From: Acidimicrobiaceae bacterium
GTDB lineage: Bacteria; Actinomycetota; Acidimicrobiia; Acidimicrobiales; Aldehydirespiratoraceae
Assembly: GCA_016845585.1 (NCBI GenBank)
Contig: JAERSO010000129.1
Coordinates: 124,001 to 188,000, forward strand
Reading direction: 5' to 3'
Length of the DNA: 64,000 bases
A model generated the notes under the pieces. The model was not told the origin of the DNA, ran no database searches, and saw only the letters and a program-made list of their open reading frames with translations. This document shows positions 19,122 through 27,372 of the stretch, piece after piece. The translations under genes were made by a program, and so were the position numbers. Positions within the stretch are counted from its first letter, which is position 1. The number at the start of each line of letters is the position of its first letter.

Positions 19122-19322
19122 TCAGACGACGCGGACAGAGAGGGCTTCGTCGCCCTTGCGGCCGGGGCCGACCTCGAACTCGACGTTCTGACCTTCCTCG
19201 AGCGTCTTGAAGCCGCTGCCTTCGATATTGGAGAAGTGGACGAAGACATCGTCGCCGTCAGTTCGGGAGATGAACCCGTACCCCTTCTCGTTGTTGAAGA
19301 ACTTCACTGTGCCCGTAGCCAT
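19122..19322 (-). CDS. cspA: cold-shock domain protein
   Basis: 66-residue nucleic-acid chaperone with a single OB-fold cold-shock domain. RNP-1 is in KGYGFISR and RNP-2 in [13 protein letters not shown] lies eight bases before the ATG. The upstream region has the dyad CAGAGTCCACTCTG (19346-19359), which would lie in the 5' leader. Cold-shock genes are often controlled through leader folding, but whether this one is cold-induced is not visible. Confidence 0.95.
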   Translation of the reverse strand: MATGTVKFFNNEKGYGFISRTDGDDVFVHFSNIEGSGFKTLEEGQNVEFEVGPGRKGDEALSVRVV

Positions 19323-19452
19323 ATGCGGGACTCCTTACTCAACTTCAGAGTCCACTCTGGTCTCCGGTTCAACCGACAGCGTAGGACCCGACGGCGTCCA
19401 ATGTCGGTCGGCCCGACGGGCCACGGTGACTCATGTCACCATGACTCGTATT

Positions 19453-19482
19453 GTCTGATGTCAGACTGTATGCGACCATACA
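19453..19482. promoter_or_regulatory. two adjacent dyads, likely MarR operator
   Basis: GTCTGATGTCAGAC (19453-19466) is a perfect dyad with 6-base arms, followed directly by TGTATGCGACCATACA (19467-19482), also with perfect 6-base arms. They end one base before the first ATG of the marR gene. Position and form suit autoregulation by the MarR protein and control of the thiolase operon behind it. No Shine-Dalgarno is present, so the mRNA may be leaderless. Confidence 0.6.
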
Positions 19483-19483
19483 A

Positions 19484-19987
19484 ATGCCGATGACCACCGC
19501 TTCGCCTCCTTCCCTTTCCGAGACGCCCTCGTGGCGGCGCTTCGAGATCGCGATCATCGGCACCGCTCGTCGTCTCACCGCCGTGTTCAATGCGCGCGTC
19601 GAATCGCTCGACCTGAACCTCAACCAGGCGAGTCTTCTTGCCTTCGTGACCGACTTCGGTGACAGCACCCAGACCGCGCTCGCGGAGATGATCGGCCTCG
19701 GGCGTGCCGCCACCGGAACGATGATCGACCAACTCGAGACCCGTGGCCTGCTGGAACGGCGCCCCGATCCCGGCGATCGTCGCGTCTGGCTCGTCGCAGC
19801 CACCGACGCGGGCCGCGATCTGGTCGAGCAGTTCTACGACATCGACAGTGCCCTTCGAGGTGAGCTTCGCCGCGGCATCGGCCGCAACGACCGCCAGCAA
19901 CTCGCCGAACTGCTCGAACGGCTCGACACCAACATCGACCGCGCCTTCAAGGCGACCCCTGAGAACTCCCCAACCCCAGAGAGATAG
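19484..19987 (+). CDS. MarR-family transcriptional regulator
   Basis: Winged-helix regulator of about 167 residues. Helices of the DNA-binding domain include QTALAEMIGLGRAATGTMIDQLETRGLLER, with the wing RRPDPGDRRVWLVA, both typical of MarR. ATG 19484 and ATG 19490 are both possible and neither has a ribosome site. It lies eight bases upstream of the thiolase gene and probably represses the beta-oxidation operon, with an acyl-CoA or fatty acid as likely ligand (inference). Confidence 0.88.
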   Translation: MPMTTASPPSLSETPSWRRFEIAIIGTARRLTAVFNARVESLDLNLNQASLLAFVTDFGDSTQTALAEMIGLGRAATGTMIDQLETRGLLERRPDPGDRRVWLVAATDAGRDLVEQFYDIDSALRGELRRGIGRNDRQQLAELLERLDTNIDRAFKATPENSPTPER

Positions 19988-19995
19988 AGAACAAG

Positions 19996-21168
19996 ATGCA
20001 CGAAGCAGTAATCGTCGATGTCGTGCGTACGCCCGCCGGGCGACGCAACGGCAAGCTGAAGGACTGGCATCCGGCCGACCTCGGTGCCCACGTCCTCAAG
20101 GCCATCGAGGAACGCAATAACCTCGACCCGGCCCTCGTGGACGACGTCGTCACCGGTTGTGTCTCTCAGATCGGTGAGCAGGCCTTCAACATCGGTCGCA
20201 ACGCCGTGCTGGCCGCCGGTTGGCCCGAGTCGGTACCCGCCACCACCGTCGACCGCCAGTGCGGGTCAAGCCAGCAGGCCATCCACTTCGCGGCCCAGGG
20301 CGTGATGGCCGGGGCCTATGACGTTGTCGTTGCCCTCGGTGTCGAGTCGATGACCCGCACCCCGATGGGTTCGTCCGCCGCCGGTGGCGAGTTGGGCATG
20401 CCGATGGGCCCCAAGGTCTTCGAACGCTACGAGGACACCGGTCTGCCCGCTCAGGGCATCGGCGCCGACATGATCGCCGACGAGTACGGCATCACCCGCG
20501 AAGACCTCGACGCCTTCGCCGCCCAGAGCCAGCAGCGTGCCGCTCAGGCCACCGCTGAGGGTCGCTTCGACAACGAGATCGTCGCCGTCCCCGTCGACCT
20601 GGACGGCGAGACCGAGATGTTCACCAAGGACGAGGGCATCCGCCCCGACACCACCGCCGAGACGCTGTCGAACCTGAAGCCGGCGTTCGCCGAGGACGGC
20701 AAGATCACCGCCGGCAACTCGTCGCAGATCTCCGACGGCGCCGCCGCCGTGCTGATCATGAGCGCTGAAAAGGCCGCCGAGCTCGGCCTCAAGCCCCGCG
20801 CCAAGTTCAAGAACTTCGCCCTCGCCGGCACTGATCCCGTCACCATGCTGAAGGGTCCGATCCCGGTCACCGAGAAGATCATGGCCAAGACCGACATCGA
20901 GATCGAGGACATCGACCTCTTCGAGATCAACGAGGCCTTCGCCTCGGTCGTGCTGGCCTGGCAGAAGGAGACCGGCGCCGATCTCGACAAGGTCAACGTC
21001 AACGGCGGCGCCATCGCCCTGGGTCACCCCCTCGGCTGCTCAGGTGCCAAGCTGATGACAACGCTCGTCAACGAACTCGAGCGCACTGGCGGCCGCTACG
21101 GCTTCCAGGCCATGTGTGAAGGTGGCGGTCTCGCCAACGCAACGATCATCGAAAGGGTCGATTCCTGA
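19996..21168 (+). CDS. acetyl-CoA acyltransferase (thiolase)
   Basis: 390-residue thiolase that cleaves 3-ketoacyl-CoA or condenses acetyl-CoA. The acyl-enzyme cysteine is C89 in VDRQCGSSQQA. The distal motif GHPLGCSGAKL contains the catalytic His and the second Cys. Its stop shares one base with the start of the SDR gene. With the SDR and hydratase genes it forms a compact set for fatty-acid, branched-chain or side-chain beta-oxidation. Degradative use is more likely than biosynthesis because of these partners. Confidence 0.93.
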   Translation: MHEAVIVDVVRTPAGRRNGKLKDWHPADLGAHVLKAIEERNNLDPALVDDVVTGCVSQIGEQAFNIGRNAVLAAGWPESVPATTVDRQCGSSQQAIHFAAQGVMAGAYDVVVALGVESMTRTPMGSSAAGGELGMPMGPKVFERYEDTGLPAQGIGADMIADEYGITREDLDAFAAQSQQRAAQATAEGRFDNEIVAVPVDLDGETEMFTKDEGIRPDTTAETLSNLKPAFAEDGKITAGNSSQISDGAAAVLIMSAEKAAELGLKPRAKFKNFALAGTDPVTMLKGPIPVTEKIMAKTDIEIEDIDLFEINEAFASVVLAWQKETGADLDKVNVNGGAIALGHPLGCSGAKLMTTLVNELERTGGRYGFQAMCEGGGLANATIIERVDS

Positions 21169-21947
21169 TGCCACGTATGAACCTGGAGGGCAGCTCCTCC
21201 ATCATCACCGGCGGTGCGTCCGGTATCGGTGAGGCGAGCGCGCGTCAGCTCGCCGCCGCTGGTAGCCGTGTCGTGATCGCCGATCTCAACGAGGAGAACG
21301 GTCAGGCCGTTGCTTCCGAGCTCGGAGGTCTCTTCGTCAAGTGCGACGTGTCCTCGACCGACGATGCGGACGCGGCGGTTGCCGCGGCTTCGGAGATGGG
21401 ACCGCTGCGTGCACTCGTCAACTCCGCCGGCCTCGGCTACGCCGGCCGCACCATCGACCGCAACAACGTGCCGATGGATCTGTCGAAGTTCGAGTTCGTC
21501 ATCAAGGTCAACCTGATCGGCTCGTTCAACATGCTCAGCCGCTCGGCTGCCGCCATGGCGCAGACCGACCCGGTCGACGAAGACGGGTCCCGTGGTGCCA
21601 TCGTCAACATGGCCTCCGCTGCCGCGTTCGACGGCCAGATCGGCCAGTGCGCCTACTCCGCCTCCAAGGGCGGCGTGGTCGGCATGACCCTCCCGATCGC
21701 CCGTGACCTCAGCGCCGTCGGCATTCGTGTCAACACGATCGCTCCGGGCCTGATCGACACGCCGATCTACGGCGAGGGCGAGCAGTCCGAGGCGTTCAAG
21801 GCCCATCTCGGGCAGTCGGTGCTCTTCCCCAAGCGCCTCGGCTCCGGTGAGGAGTTGGCGTTCGGTGTGATGGAGTGCATCACCAACCCGTACATGAACG
21901 GCGAGACCATCCGTCTCGACGGCGGCATCCGGATGCCACCGAAATGA
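21168..21947 (+). CDS. SDR-family 3-hydroxyacyl-CoA dehydrogenase-like protein
   Basis: 259-residue short-chain dehydrogenase with a nucleotide-binding TGGASGIG (14-21), DVSS, NSAGLG, the active-site CAYSASKGG (Tyr and Lys) and IAPGLIDTP. The insertion and overall pattern resemble the HSD17B10-type 3-hydroxyacyl-CoA dehydrogenases. It would supply the dehydrogenation step between the hydratase and thiolase of this operon. NAD preference is suggested by the Asp after the second strand (VVIADLNE). Confidence 0.87.
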   Translation: MPRMNLEGSSSIITGGASGIGEASARQLAAAGSRVVIADLNEENGQAVASELGGLFVKCDVSSTDDADAAVAAASEMGPLRALVNSAGLGYAGRTIDRNNVPMDLSKFEFVIKVNLIGSFNMLSRSAAAMAQTDPVDEDGSRGAIVNMASAAAFDGQIGQCAYSASKGGVVGMTLPIARDLSAVGIRVNTIAPGLIDTPIYGEGEQSEAFKAHLGQSVLFPKRLGSGEELAFGVMECITNPYMNGETIRLDGGIRMPPK

Positions 21948-22702
21948 GCGACGAAGCCGTACTCGTGGAACGCCGCGACAGGGTGATGATCATCACGCTG
22001 AACCGGCCGGACCAGATGAACGCCATCAATGGCGATCTCTCCCACGGTCTGTGGAACGCCGTGCAGGAACTCAACGCCGATCCCGGCCTCACCGCCGGCG
22101 TGTTGACCGGCAACGGCCGTGGCTTCTGCTCCGGCATGGACCTGAAGGCGTTCTCGCGAGGCGAGGACATCGGGCCCATGATGGAGTTCATCCAGGCCGG
22201 AGCCGAGAAGCCTCTGATCGGGGCGATCGAAGGCTTCGCCATCGCCGGTGGGTGCGAGCTCGCTCTCTCCTGCGATCTGCTGGTCGCGGCGGAGGGCGCC
22301 AAATTCGGCATCCGTGAGGTGAAGGTCGGCCTGTTCGCCGCCGGCGGCGGTCTGATGCGGCTCCCGAGCCGGGTCGGTTACTCGAAGGCGATGGAGATGG
22401 CGATCACGGGCGACAACATCACCGCCGAGGAAGCGATGGCCGCAGGCATGCTCGCGGCGATCACCCCGGCCGGTGGTGCAGTCGATGCCGCGATCGCGTT
22501 GGCCGAGCGAGTGGCGAAGAACGCGCCGCTCGCCGTCGCTGCGTCGAAGAAGATCGTCAAGGCCGCTGCCCAGGGCTATGACGAGGCCGAGTTGTGGGAG
22601 ATGCAGTCCGGCCTCATGGGCGAGGTCTTCCGCTCCAACGATGCCAAGGAAGGACCGTTGGCGTTCGCCGAGAAGCGCGAACCCAACTGGACCGGAACCT
22701 GA
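21944..22702 (+). CDS. enoyl-CoA hydratase/isomerase family protein
   Basis: 252-residue crotonase-fold protein. The start ATG overlaps the SDR stop (ATGA); a longer frame upstream is His/Arg-rich shadow sequence. Oxyanion-hole segments are GRGFCSGMDLKAF and IAGGCELALSCDLL. The residue following KFGIREVKVGLFAAGGGLMRL is consistent with a hydratase or related activity, but crotonases vary. It is the last gene of the MarR-controlled operon and ends at a REP-like palindrome. Confidence 0.88.
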   Translation: MSDEAVLVERRDRVMIITLNRPDQMNAINGDLSHGLWNAVQELNADPGLTAGVLTGNGRGFCSGMDLKAFSRGEDIGPMMEFIQAGAEKPLIGAIEGFAIAGGCELALSCDLLVAAEGAKFGIREVKVGLFAAGGGLMRLPSRVGYSKAMEMAITGDNITAEEAMAAGMLAAITPAGGAVDAAIALAERVAKNAPLAVAASKKIVKAAAQGYDEAELWEMQSGLMGEVFRSNDAKEGPLAFAEKREPNWTGT

Positions 22703-22740
22703 ATAGAGCACACGGGGGTCTGTCCCCAGTGTGTCTTATT
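22702..22740. repeat. REP-like palindromic element after the hydratase gene
   Basis: An imperfect inverted repeat with arms AATAGAGCACAC and GTGTGTCTTATT around GGGGGTCTGTCCCC. Read on the minus strand its core CACTGGGGACAGACCCC matches the element after leuS except for one base, showing a dispersed repeat. It lies in the 33-bp space between convergent genes and may also end transcription. Confidence 0.6.
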
Positions 22741-23974
22741 GCACGACTGCGACCGGCTCCCTGCTGAAGGTGGGGAGCCGGTTTCGCGCCGCGATGGCAG
22801 CGCCGACGAGCGGTACACCGCACCAGACCAGCGCCGCGGTGCGGAAGCTGCCCGTCATCGATTCGGTGAGGGCGAGGGCGATCGGGCCGGCTGCGGAGGC
22901 GAGCACACCCATGAACGTCATGGCGCCCTGGATCGAGCCGATGTGCTTGGTGCCGAACCATCCGGGTACGAGCGCCGAGCCGAGGGTGCGGGTCACGCCG
23001 CTGTAGAACCCGAGGACGCAGGCGTAGCCGATGACGGCACCTGTCGAGGACACGCTGCCGGCGAGCAAGAGTACGAGTGACAGCAACACCAGACTGATCG
23101 CAGGTCCGTAGCGGCTGCCGACGCGGTCGAGGATGAGCCCGGACAGCGGCGAGCCGAACGACGTGCCGAGCACCTGGGGCAGGAACATGATCGCCGCTTC
23201 GGTTTCGGAGAAGCCCGATTCCCCCAGCAGGGAGATCTGGTGGAAGTTCACGCCGGTGACGAGCATCGAACCAGCCGCCGTCGATCCGGCGAGGATCCAG
23301 AAGGCTCGGGTGTGCATCGCTGTCGATCGGTCGACCCCCCAGACATCGACATCGAGTTCGTGGTCCTCGGGCGTGATGCCATCGACGTGCTGGCCGACGA
23401 CGGACGGTCGGTCGATCATCCCGAACCAGGCGATGGGGATCACGATCATGGCGACCGTCGCGGCGGCGAAGAGCCACGCCTGACGCCAACCGAACTCGCC
23501 GATCACGAAGCTCAGCGCGACGGGCACGAGAGCCATGAGCGCGGAAGACGCGGTGAGCACGATGCCGAGTGCCATACCGCGTTTCTGCTCGAACCACAGC
23601 GAGACGGACACGATGCCGGTCAGTGAGAGGCTGCCCTGGCCGAGCATACGGATGAAGACGAACCCGACGGTGAGGCTGACGATTCCCTGGACGCCCGACA
23701 TCGCGACGAGTGCGATCGAGAACAGCGTCGCGATGGTCGTCATCGACCGGCGGACGCCGTAGCGGTCGATCCAGCCGCCGACGGTGGGCATCATCAGCGA
23801 ACCGGTGAGCGTGCCGATGGCGTAGCCGCCGGCCACCGCATTCTTCGAGAGCTCGAGATCGTCGGCGAAGTGGTCGATGAACACGCTCACGCCGATGGTT
23901 TGACCGGGGCCGGTGAGGCCGAGAACGACGGTGGCGAAAGCCGCTATCCGCCATCCCGAGAAGCGGGTTCGCAT
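22736..23974 (-). CDS. MFS transporter
   Basis: 412 residues with 12 predicted membrane segments, an N-terminal GLTGPGQTIGVSVFIDHF helix and the inter-helix 2-3 motif GGWIDRYGVRRS typical of MFS. The pattern resembles monocarboxylate/OFA-like transporters, but substrate assignment is not possible. Convergent with the beta-oxidation operon, divergent from the HAD hydrolase gene. Confidence 0.85.
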   Translation of the reverse strand: MRTRFSGWRIAAFATVVLGLTGPGQTIGVSVFIDHFADDLELSKNAVAGGYAIGTLTGSLMMPTVGGWIDRYGVRRSMTTIATLFSIALVAMSGVQGIVSLTVGFVFIRMLGQGSLSLTGIVSVSLWFEQKRGMALGIVLTASSALMALVPVALSFVIGEFGWRQAWLFAAATVAMIVIPIAWFGMIDRPSVVGQHVDGITPEDHELDVDVWGVDRSTAMHTRAFWILAGSTAAGSMLVTGVNFHQISLLGESGFSETEAAIMFLPQVLGTSFGSPLSGLILDRVGSRYGPAISLVLLSLVLLLAGSVSSTGAVIGYACVLGFYSGVTRTLGSALVPGWFGTKHIGSIQGAMTFMGVLASAAGPIALALTESMTGSFRTAALVWCGVPLVGAAIAARNRLPTFSREPVAVVQ

Positions 23975-24026
23975 TGCGGGAGTTTACGGATGGCGATCGC
24001 CGGCGAGGCGTGATCTACTCACCGAC

Positions 24027-24755
24027 GTGTATTCCCCTGATGCAATCGATGCCGTTGTCTTCGACATGGGCGGCGTGTTCGTGGTGCCGGACCCCGACGT
24101 GTTGAACACGGTCCTGTTGTCGCACGGCGTTCAGGCCGTGCTGACGGCAGAGAATGCGGCCGAGAGCCACTACACCGGTGTGCGAGCGATGACCGAACTG
24201 CTCGCCCATGACGATGTCCGGGAACGAAACCCCGACGTCTGGGTGCACTACGACCGGGCGTACTTCGGCGCTGTCGGTCTCGAGGGTGACGATCTCGATG
24301 CCGCCCTCGTCGCCCGGGGCGAACTTCGCAAGCAGGGCGAGGGTGAGATCGTCTGGCGACACCTCCTGTCCGACAACATCGCCGGCTTCGCCCGCATCGC
24401 CGGGTTGCGGCCGGTGGCGATCGTGACGAACAACAACGGCACCGCCGTGCAGCAGTGTCGCGACCACGGGATCTGCCAACTGGATGATGGTCCCCTGCCC
24501 AGGGTGGCGGCGATCGTTGACTCGACGGTGGTGGGGATCTCGAAGCCAGACCCTCGGATCTTCGATCCCGCCATCGAGGCCCTCGGCACTTCCCGAGCGC
24601 GCACCCTCTACGTCGGCGACACGGTGCATGCCGATGTGCGCGGGGCCGAGGCTGCCGGGTTGCCGGTGGTGCAACTCGACCCCTTCGACCATCACGTTGA
24701 TCATGCGCATTGGCGTCTCCCCGGCCTGCACGCACTGGCCGATCACCTGGCATGA
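24027..24755 (+). CDS. HAD-superfamily hydrolase
   Basis: 242-residue HAD hydrolase. Motif I is VVFDMGGVF, motif II VTNNNG, motif III SKPDPRIF and motif IV YVGDTVHADV. GTG 24027 immediately precedes the conserved start of the domain; the open frame continues upstream through the MFS promoter without a plausible start. The GG after the first Asp resembles YihX or epoxide-hydrolase N-domain phosphatases. A sugar phosphate or nucleotide is a likely substrate class. Its stop overlaps the next ATG (ATGA). Confidence 0.8.
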   Translation: MYSPDAIDAVVFDMGGVFVVPDPDVLNTVLLSHGVQAVLTAENAAESHYTGVRAMTELLAHDDVRERNPDVWVHYDRAYFGAVGLEGDDLDAALVARGELRKQGEGEIVWRHLLSDNIAGFARIAGLRPVAIVTNNNGTAVQQCRDHGICQLDDGPLPRVAAIVDSTVVGISKPDPRIFDPAIEALGTSRARTLYVGDTVHADVRGAEAAGLPVVQLDPFDHHVDHAHWRLPGLHALADHLA

Positions 24756-25954
24756 GCGGGAAACGCCCCAAGCTCAGCAAGGCCTCGGCGCGTCGGATCG
24801 CCCTCGGCGCGCAAGGGTTCACCGACGCACGCCCGACGGGAAAGGTCGATCGTCGGCACCTGCGGCGGGTCATGGGTCGGCTCAACTACATCCAGCTCGA
24901 CTCGGTGCCGGTGGTGATGCGCACCCAGTACATGCCGGCCTTCTCCCGTCTCGGCCCGTACGACCCCGACCTGCACGACCGCGTCGCCTACAAGGACGAC
25001 GAGTGGATCGAGGCGTGGTGCCATGAGGCATCGCTCATCCCGGTGGCGGACGAGCCGCTTCTGCGGTTCATGAAGGATCGTGCTCGCAATGGTGATGCCT
25101 GGAAGGGCTTCGTCACCTTTGCCGCACAGGAAGCGGCCTACATCGATGAGGTGCGCGCTCAGATTCAGGAGCGGCCGCTCGCCCCCGGCGACCTGGAGGA
25201 TCCCAGACCTCGGGAAGGCGAATGGTGGGGGAGCCGGTCCCTCGGATCCGTGGCCCTCGACTGGCTCTTCCGGATCGGAGAGGTCGGTATCCGCCGCGAC
25301 CCGGGGTTCATCAAGGAGTTCGACCTGCTCGAGCGGATCGTTCCCGCCGAGATCCGGGCACTGCCGACGCCGAGTGAGGAGGACGCCACCCGCGAGCTTC
25401 TGCGGCGGGGGGCCAAGAGCCTCGGCGTCTTCTCGCTGCCGGAACTCATCGACTATCACCGCGTGCCGAAGAAGGCGGGGCGGCTGCGGGCCCTCGAACT
25501 CATCGAGGAGGGCGCGTTCACCGAGGTGTCGGTCGAGGGTTGGGATCGTCCCGCCTATGTGCATCCGGACGCGGCCCGGCCGAGAAGGATCAACGCCTGT
25601 ACGTTCCTCTCGCCGTTCGACCAGCTGACCTGGCATCGTGAACGGGCGCAGCGCTTGTTCGACTTCGACTACAAGATCGAGATCTATGTGCCCCAGGCGA
25701 AACGGAAGTACGGCTACTACGTCCTGCCCTTCCTGCTGGGTGACCGGATCGTGGGGCGCTGCGATCTGAAGACCGACCGCACCGACAACGTCCTGCGCGT
25801 GCTCAGCGCGTTCAGCGAGCCGGGAACAGACCGGGACGAGGTCATCGAGGGCCTGCGACCTGCGCTCGACGACCTGGCCCGCTTCGTCGGTGTCGACGAG
25901 TGGACGGTGTCGGGGACAGCGGGTGACCTGATCGCCGATGTGGGAGTGAACTGA
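24752..25954 (+). CDS. YcaQ/AlkX-type winged-helix DNA glycosylase family protein
   Basis: 400-residue member of the HTH_42 (AlkZ/YcaQ) superfamily, which unhooks DNA interstrand crosslinks by base excision. The catalytic-loop motif reads YIQLDSV, the Q-x-D form of the YcaQ/AlkX branch rather than the Q-x-Q of AlkZ. C-terminal KIEIYVPQAKRKYGYYVLPF is also family-typical. ATG 24752 overlaps the HAD stop. The stop shares one base with the ATG of the decarboxylase gene. Confidence 0.82.
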   Translation: MSGKRPKLSKASARRIALGAQGFTDARPTGKVDRRHLRRVMGRLNYIQLDSVPVVMRTQYMPAFSRLGPYDPDLHDRVAYKDDEWIEAWCHEASLIPVADEPLLRFMKDRARNGDAWKGFVTFAAQEAAYIDEVRAQIQERPLAPGDLEDPRPREGEWWGSRSLGSVALDWLFRIGEVGIRRDPGFIKEFDLLERIVPAEIRALPTPSEEDATRELLRRGAKSLGVFSLPELIDYHRVPKKAGRLRALELIEEGAFTEVSVEGWDRPAYVHPDAARPRRINACTFLSPFDQLTWHRERAQRLFDFDYKIEIYVPQAKRKYGYYVLPFLLGDRIVGRCDLKTDRTDNVLRVLSAFSEPGTDRDEVIEGLRPALDDLARFVGVDEWTVSGTAGDLIADVGVN

Positions 25955-27372
25955 TGCTCGACGCCGACTTCAATCCGGCCCTCGACGCAGCCGACGAACT
26001 GGCTCGTGCGTGGCTCGCGGGGACCGGCGACCGGCCGGTGACCCCGCCTGCAGATGCGGCATCCGTTCTCGCCTCGCTCCCTGAGGAGCTTCCGGCGAGC
26101 GGACTCGAGCCGGAAGCCGTCCTTCGTGAGCTCGCGGCCTGTGCCGAGCCGGGGTTGGCCGGCACCGGGTCGGGCCGCTATCTGGCTCTGGTCACCGGGG
26201 GAGTCCTCCCGTCGGCGCTCGGAGCTGATTGGTTGGTTTCGGCCTGGGATCAGAACGCATCCTTCGCGGAGCTCTACCCGGCCGCCGTGGCGATCGAGCA
26301 CGCCGCCGGGCGATGGATTCTCGATCTTCTCGACCTCCCGTCCGGTAGTGCGGTCGGCTTCACGACCGGCGCCCAGGGGGCGAACACGGCAACACTGTTG
26401 GCCGCCCGCAACTCCGTACTGGTCGCGCATGGACACGACGTCGAGGCCGACGGGCTGCAGAGTGCCCCGTGGGTGAACGTCGTGGTCGGCGACGAGCAGC
26501 ACTCGACTGTCTTTCGATCATTGCGGTTCGCCGGGTTCGGCGCCGACAACGCCATCCGTGTACCCACCGACGACCGGGGCCGGATGGTGCCATCGGCGCT
26601 TCGGGTCGCGCTGGAAACGCTCGACGGGCCGACGATCGTCGCTGCCCAGGCCGGCAACGTCAACGGCGGTGGTTTCGACCCGATCGCCGAGATCGCCGAC
26701 ATCGTCGATGCTCACCGTGCCCGACGGCGCGTCGATGACACCTGGTTCCACATCGACGGTGCCTTCGGGCTCTGGGTCCGTGCCGGCCACCGTCAGCGAT
26801 CTCTGGCCGACGGTTGTGAGCGGGCGGATTCATGGACCTGCGATGCGCACAAGTGGCTCAATGTGCCCTACGACTGTGGCATCTCGATCGTGCGTGATCC
26901 CGCGACACTTGCCCGTGCGATCGGGCTGCAGGCGGCCTACCTCCCCACACAAGGTGGGATCTCGAACCCCGTTGATCTCGTGCCGGAGGCATCCCGGCGA
27001 GCGCGCGGTATTCCCGTCTGGGCGGCGATTCGCGCGCTGGGTCGCGACGGCATCGCCGACATGATCGACCGGGCGTGTGATCGCGCTGCCGAACTGGCCC
27101 GACGACTCCAGCACCTCGTCGGGGTGCAGGTCCGCATGGCCGAGATCAATCAGATCATCATCGGTGTTGAGGCCAGCGCCACACAGTCTGAGGACGATCG
27201 CACCCAGGCGGTGCTCGCCGCGGTGCTGGCAGAGGGGGTCTGCCACCCGAGCTCCACGGTGTGGCATGACCGGTTCGGGATCCGGCTCTCGGTGTCGAAC
27301 TGGCGCACTGATCCGGCTGACGTGGACGCGATCGTGGATTCGATCCAGCGCGCCGTCACGGCGTCAGCCTGA
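25954..27372 (+). CDS. PLP-dependent group II decarboxylase family protein
   Basis: 472-residue fold-type I PLP enzyme like glutamate and aromatic-amino-acid decarboxylases. Visible are TTGAQGANTATLLAARN (phosphate loop), QAGNVNGGGFDP, the Asp of WFHIDGAFG and the PLP lysine in CDAHKWLNVPYDCG. Substrate not evident; some relatives in actinobacteria are aminotransferase-like. Third gene of a coupled HAD/glycosylase/decarboxylase set, convergent with the transglycosylase gene (9-bp overlap). Confidence 0.85.
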   Translation: MLDADFNPALDAADELARAWLAGTGDRPVTPPADAASVLASLPEELPASGLEPEAVLRELAACAEPGLAGTGSGRYLALVTGGVLPSALGADWLVSAWDQNASFAELYPAAVAIEHAAGRWILDLLDLPSGSAVGFTTGAQGANTATLLAARNSVLVAHGHDVEADGLQSAPWVNVVVGDEQHSTVFRSLRFAGFGADNAIRVPTDDRGRMVPSALRVALETLDGPTIVAAQAGNVNGGGFDPIAEIADIVDAHRARRRVDDTWFHIDGAFGLWVRAGHRQRSLADGCERADSWTCDAHKWLNVPYDCGISIVRDPATLARAIGLQAAYLPTQGGISNPVDLVPEASRRARGIPVWAAIRALGRDGIADMIDRACDRAAELARRLQHLVGVQVRMAEINQIIIGVEASATQSEDDRTQAVLAAVLAEGVCHPSSTVWHDRFGIRLSVSNWRTDPADVDAIVDSIQRAVTASA

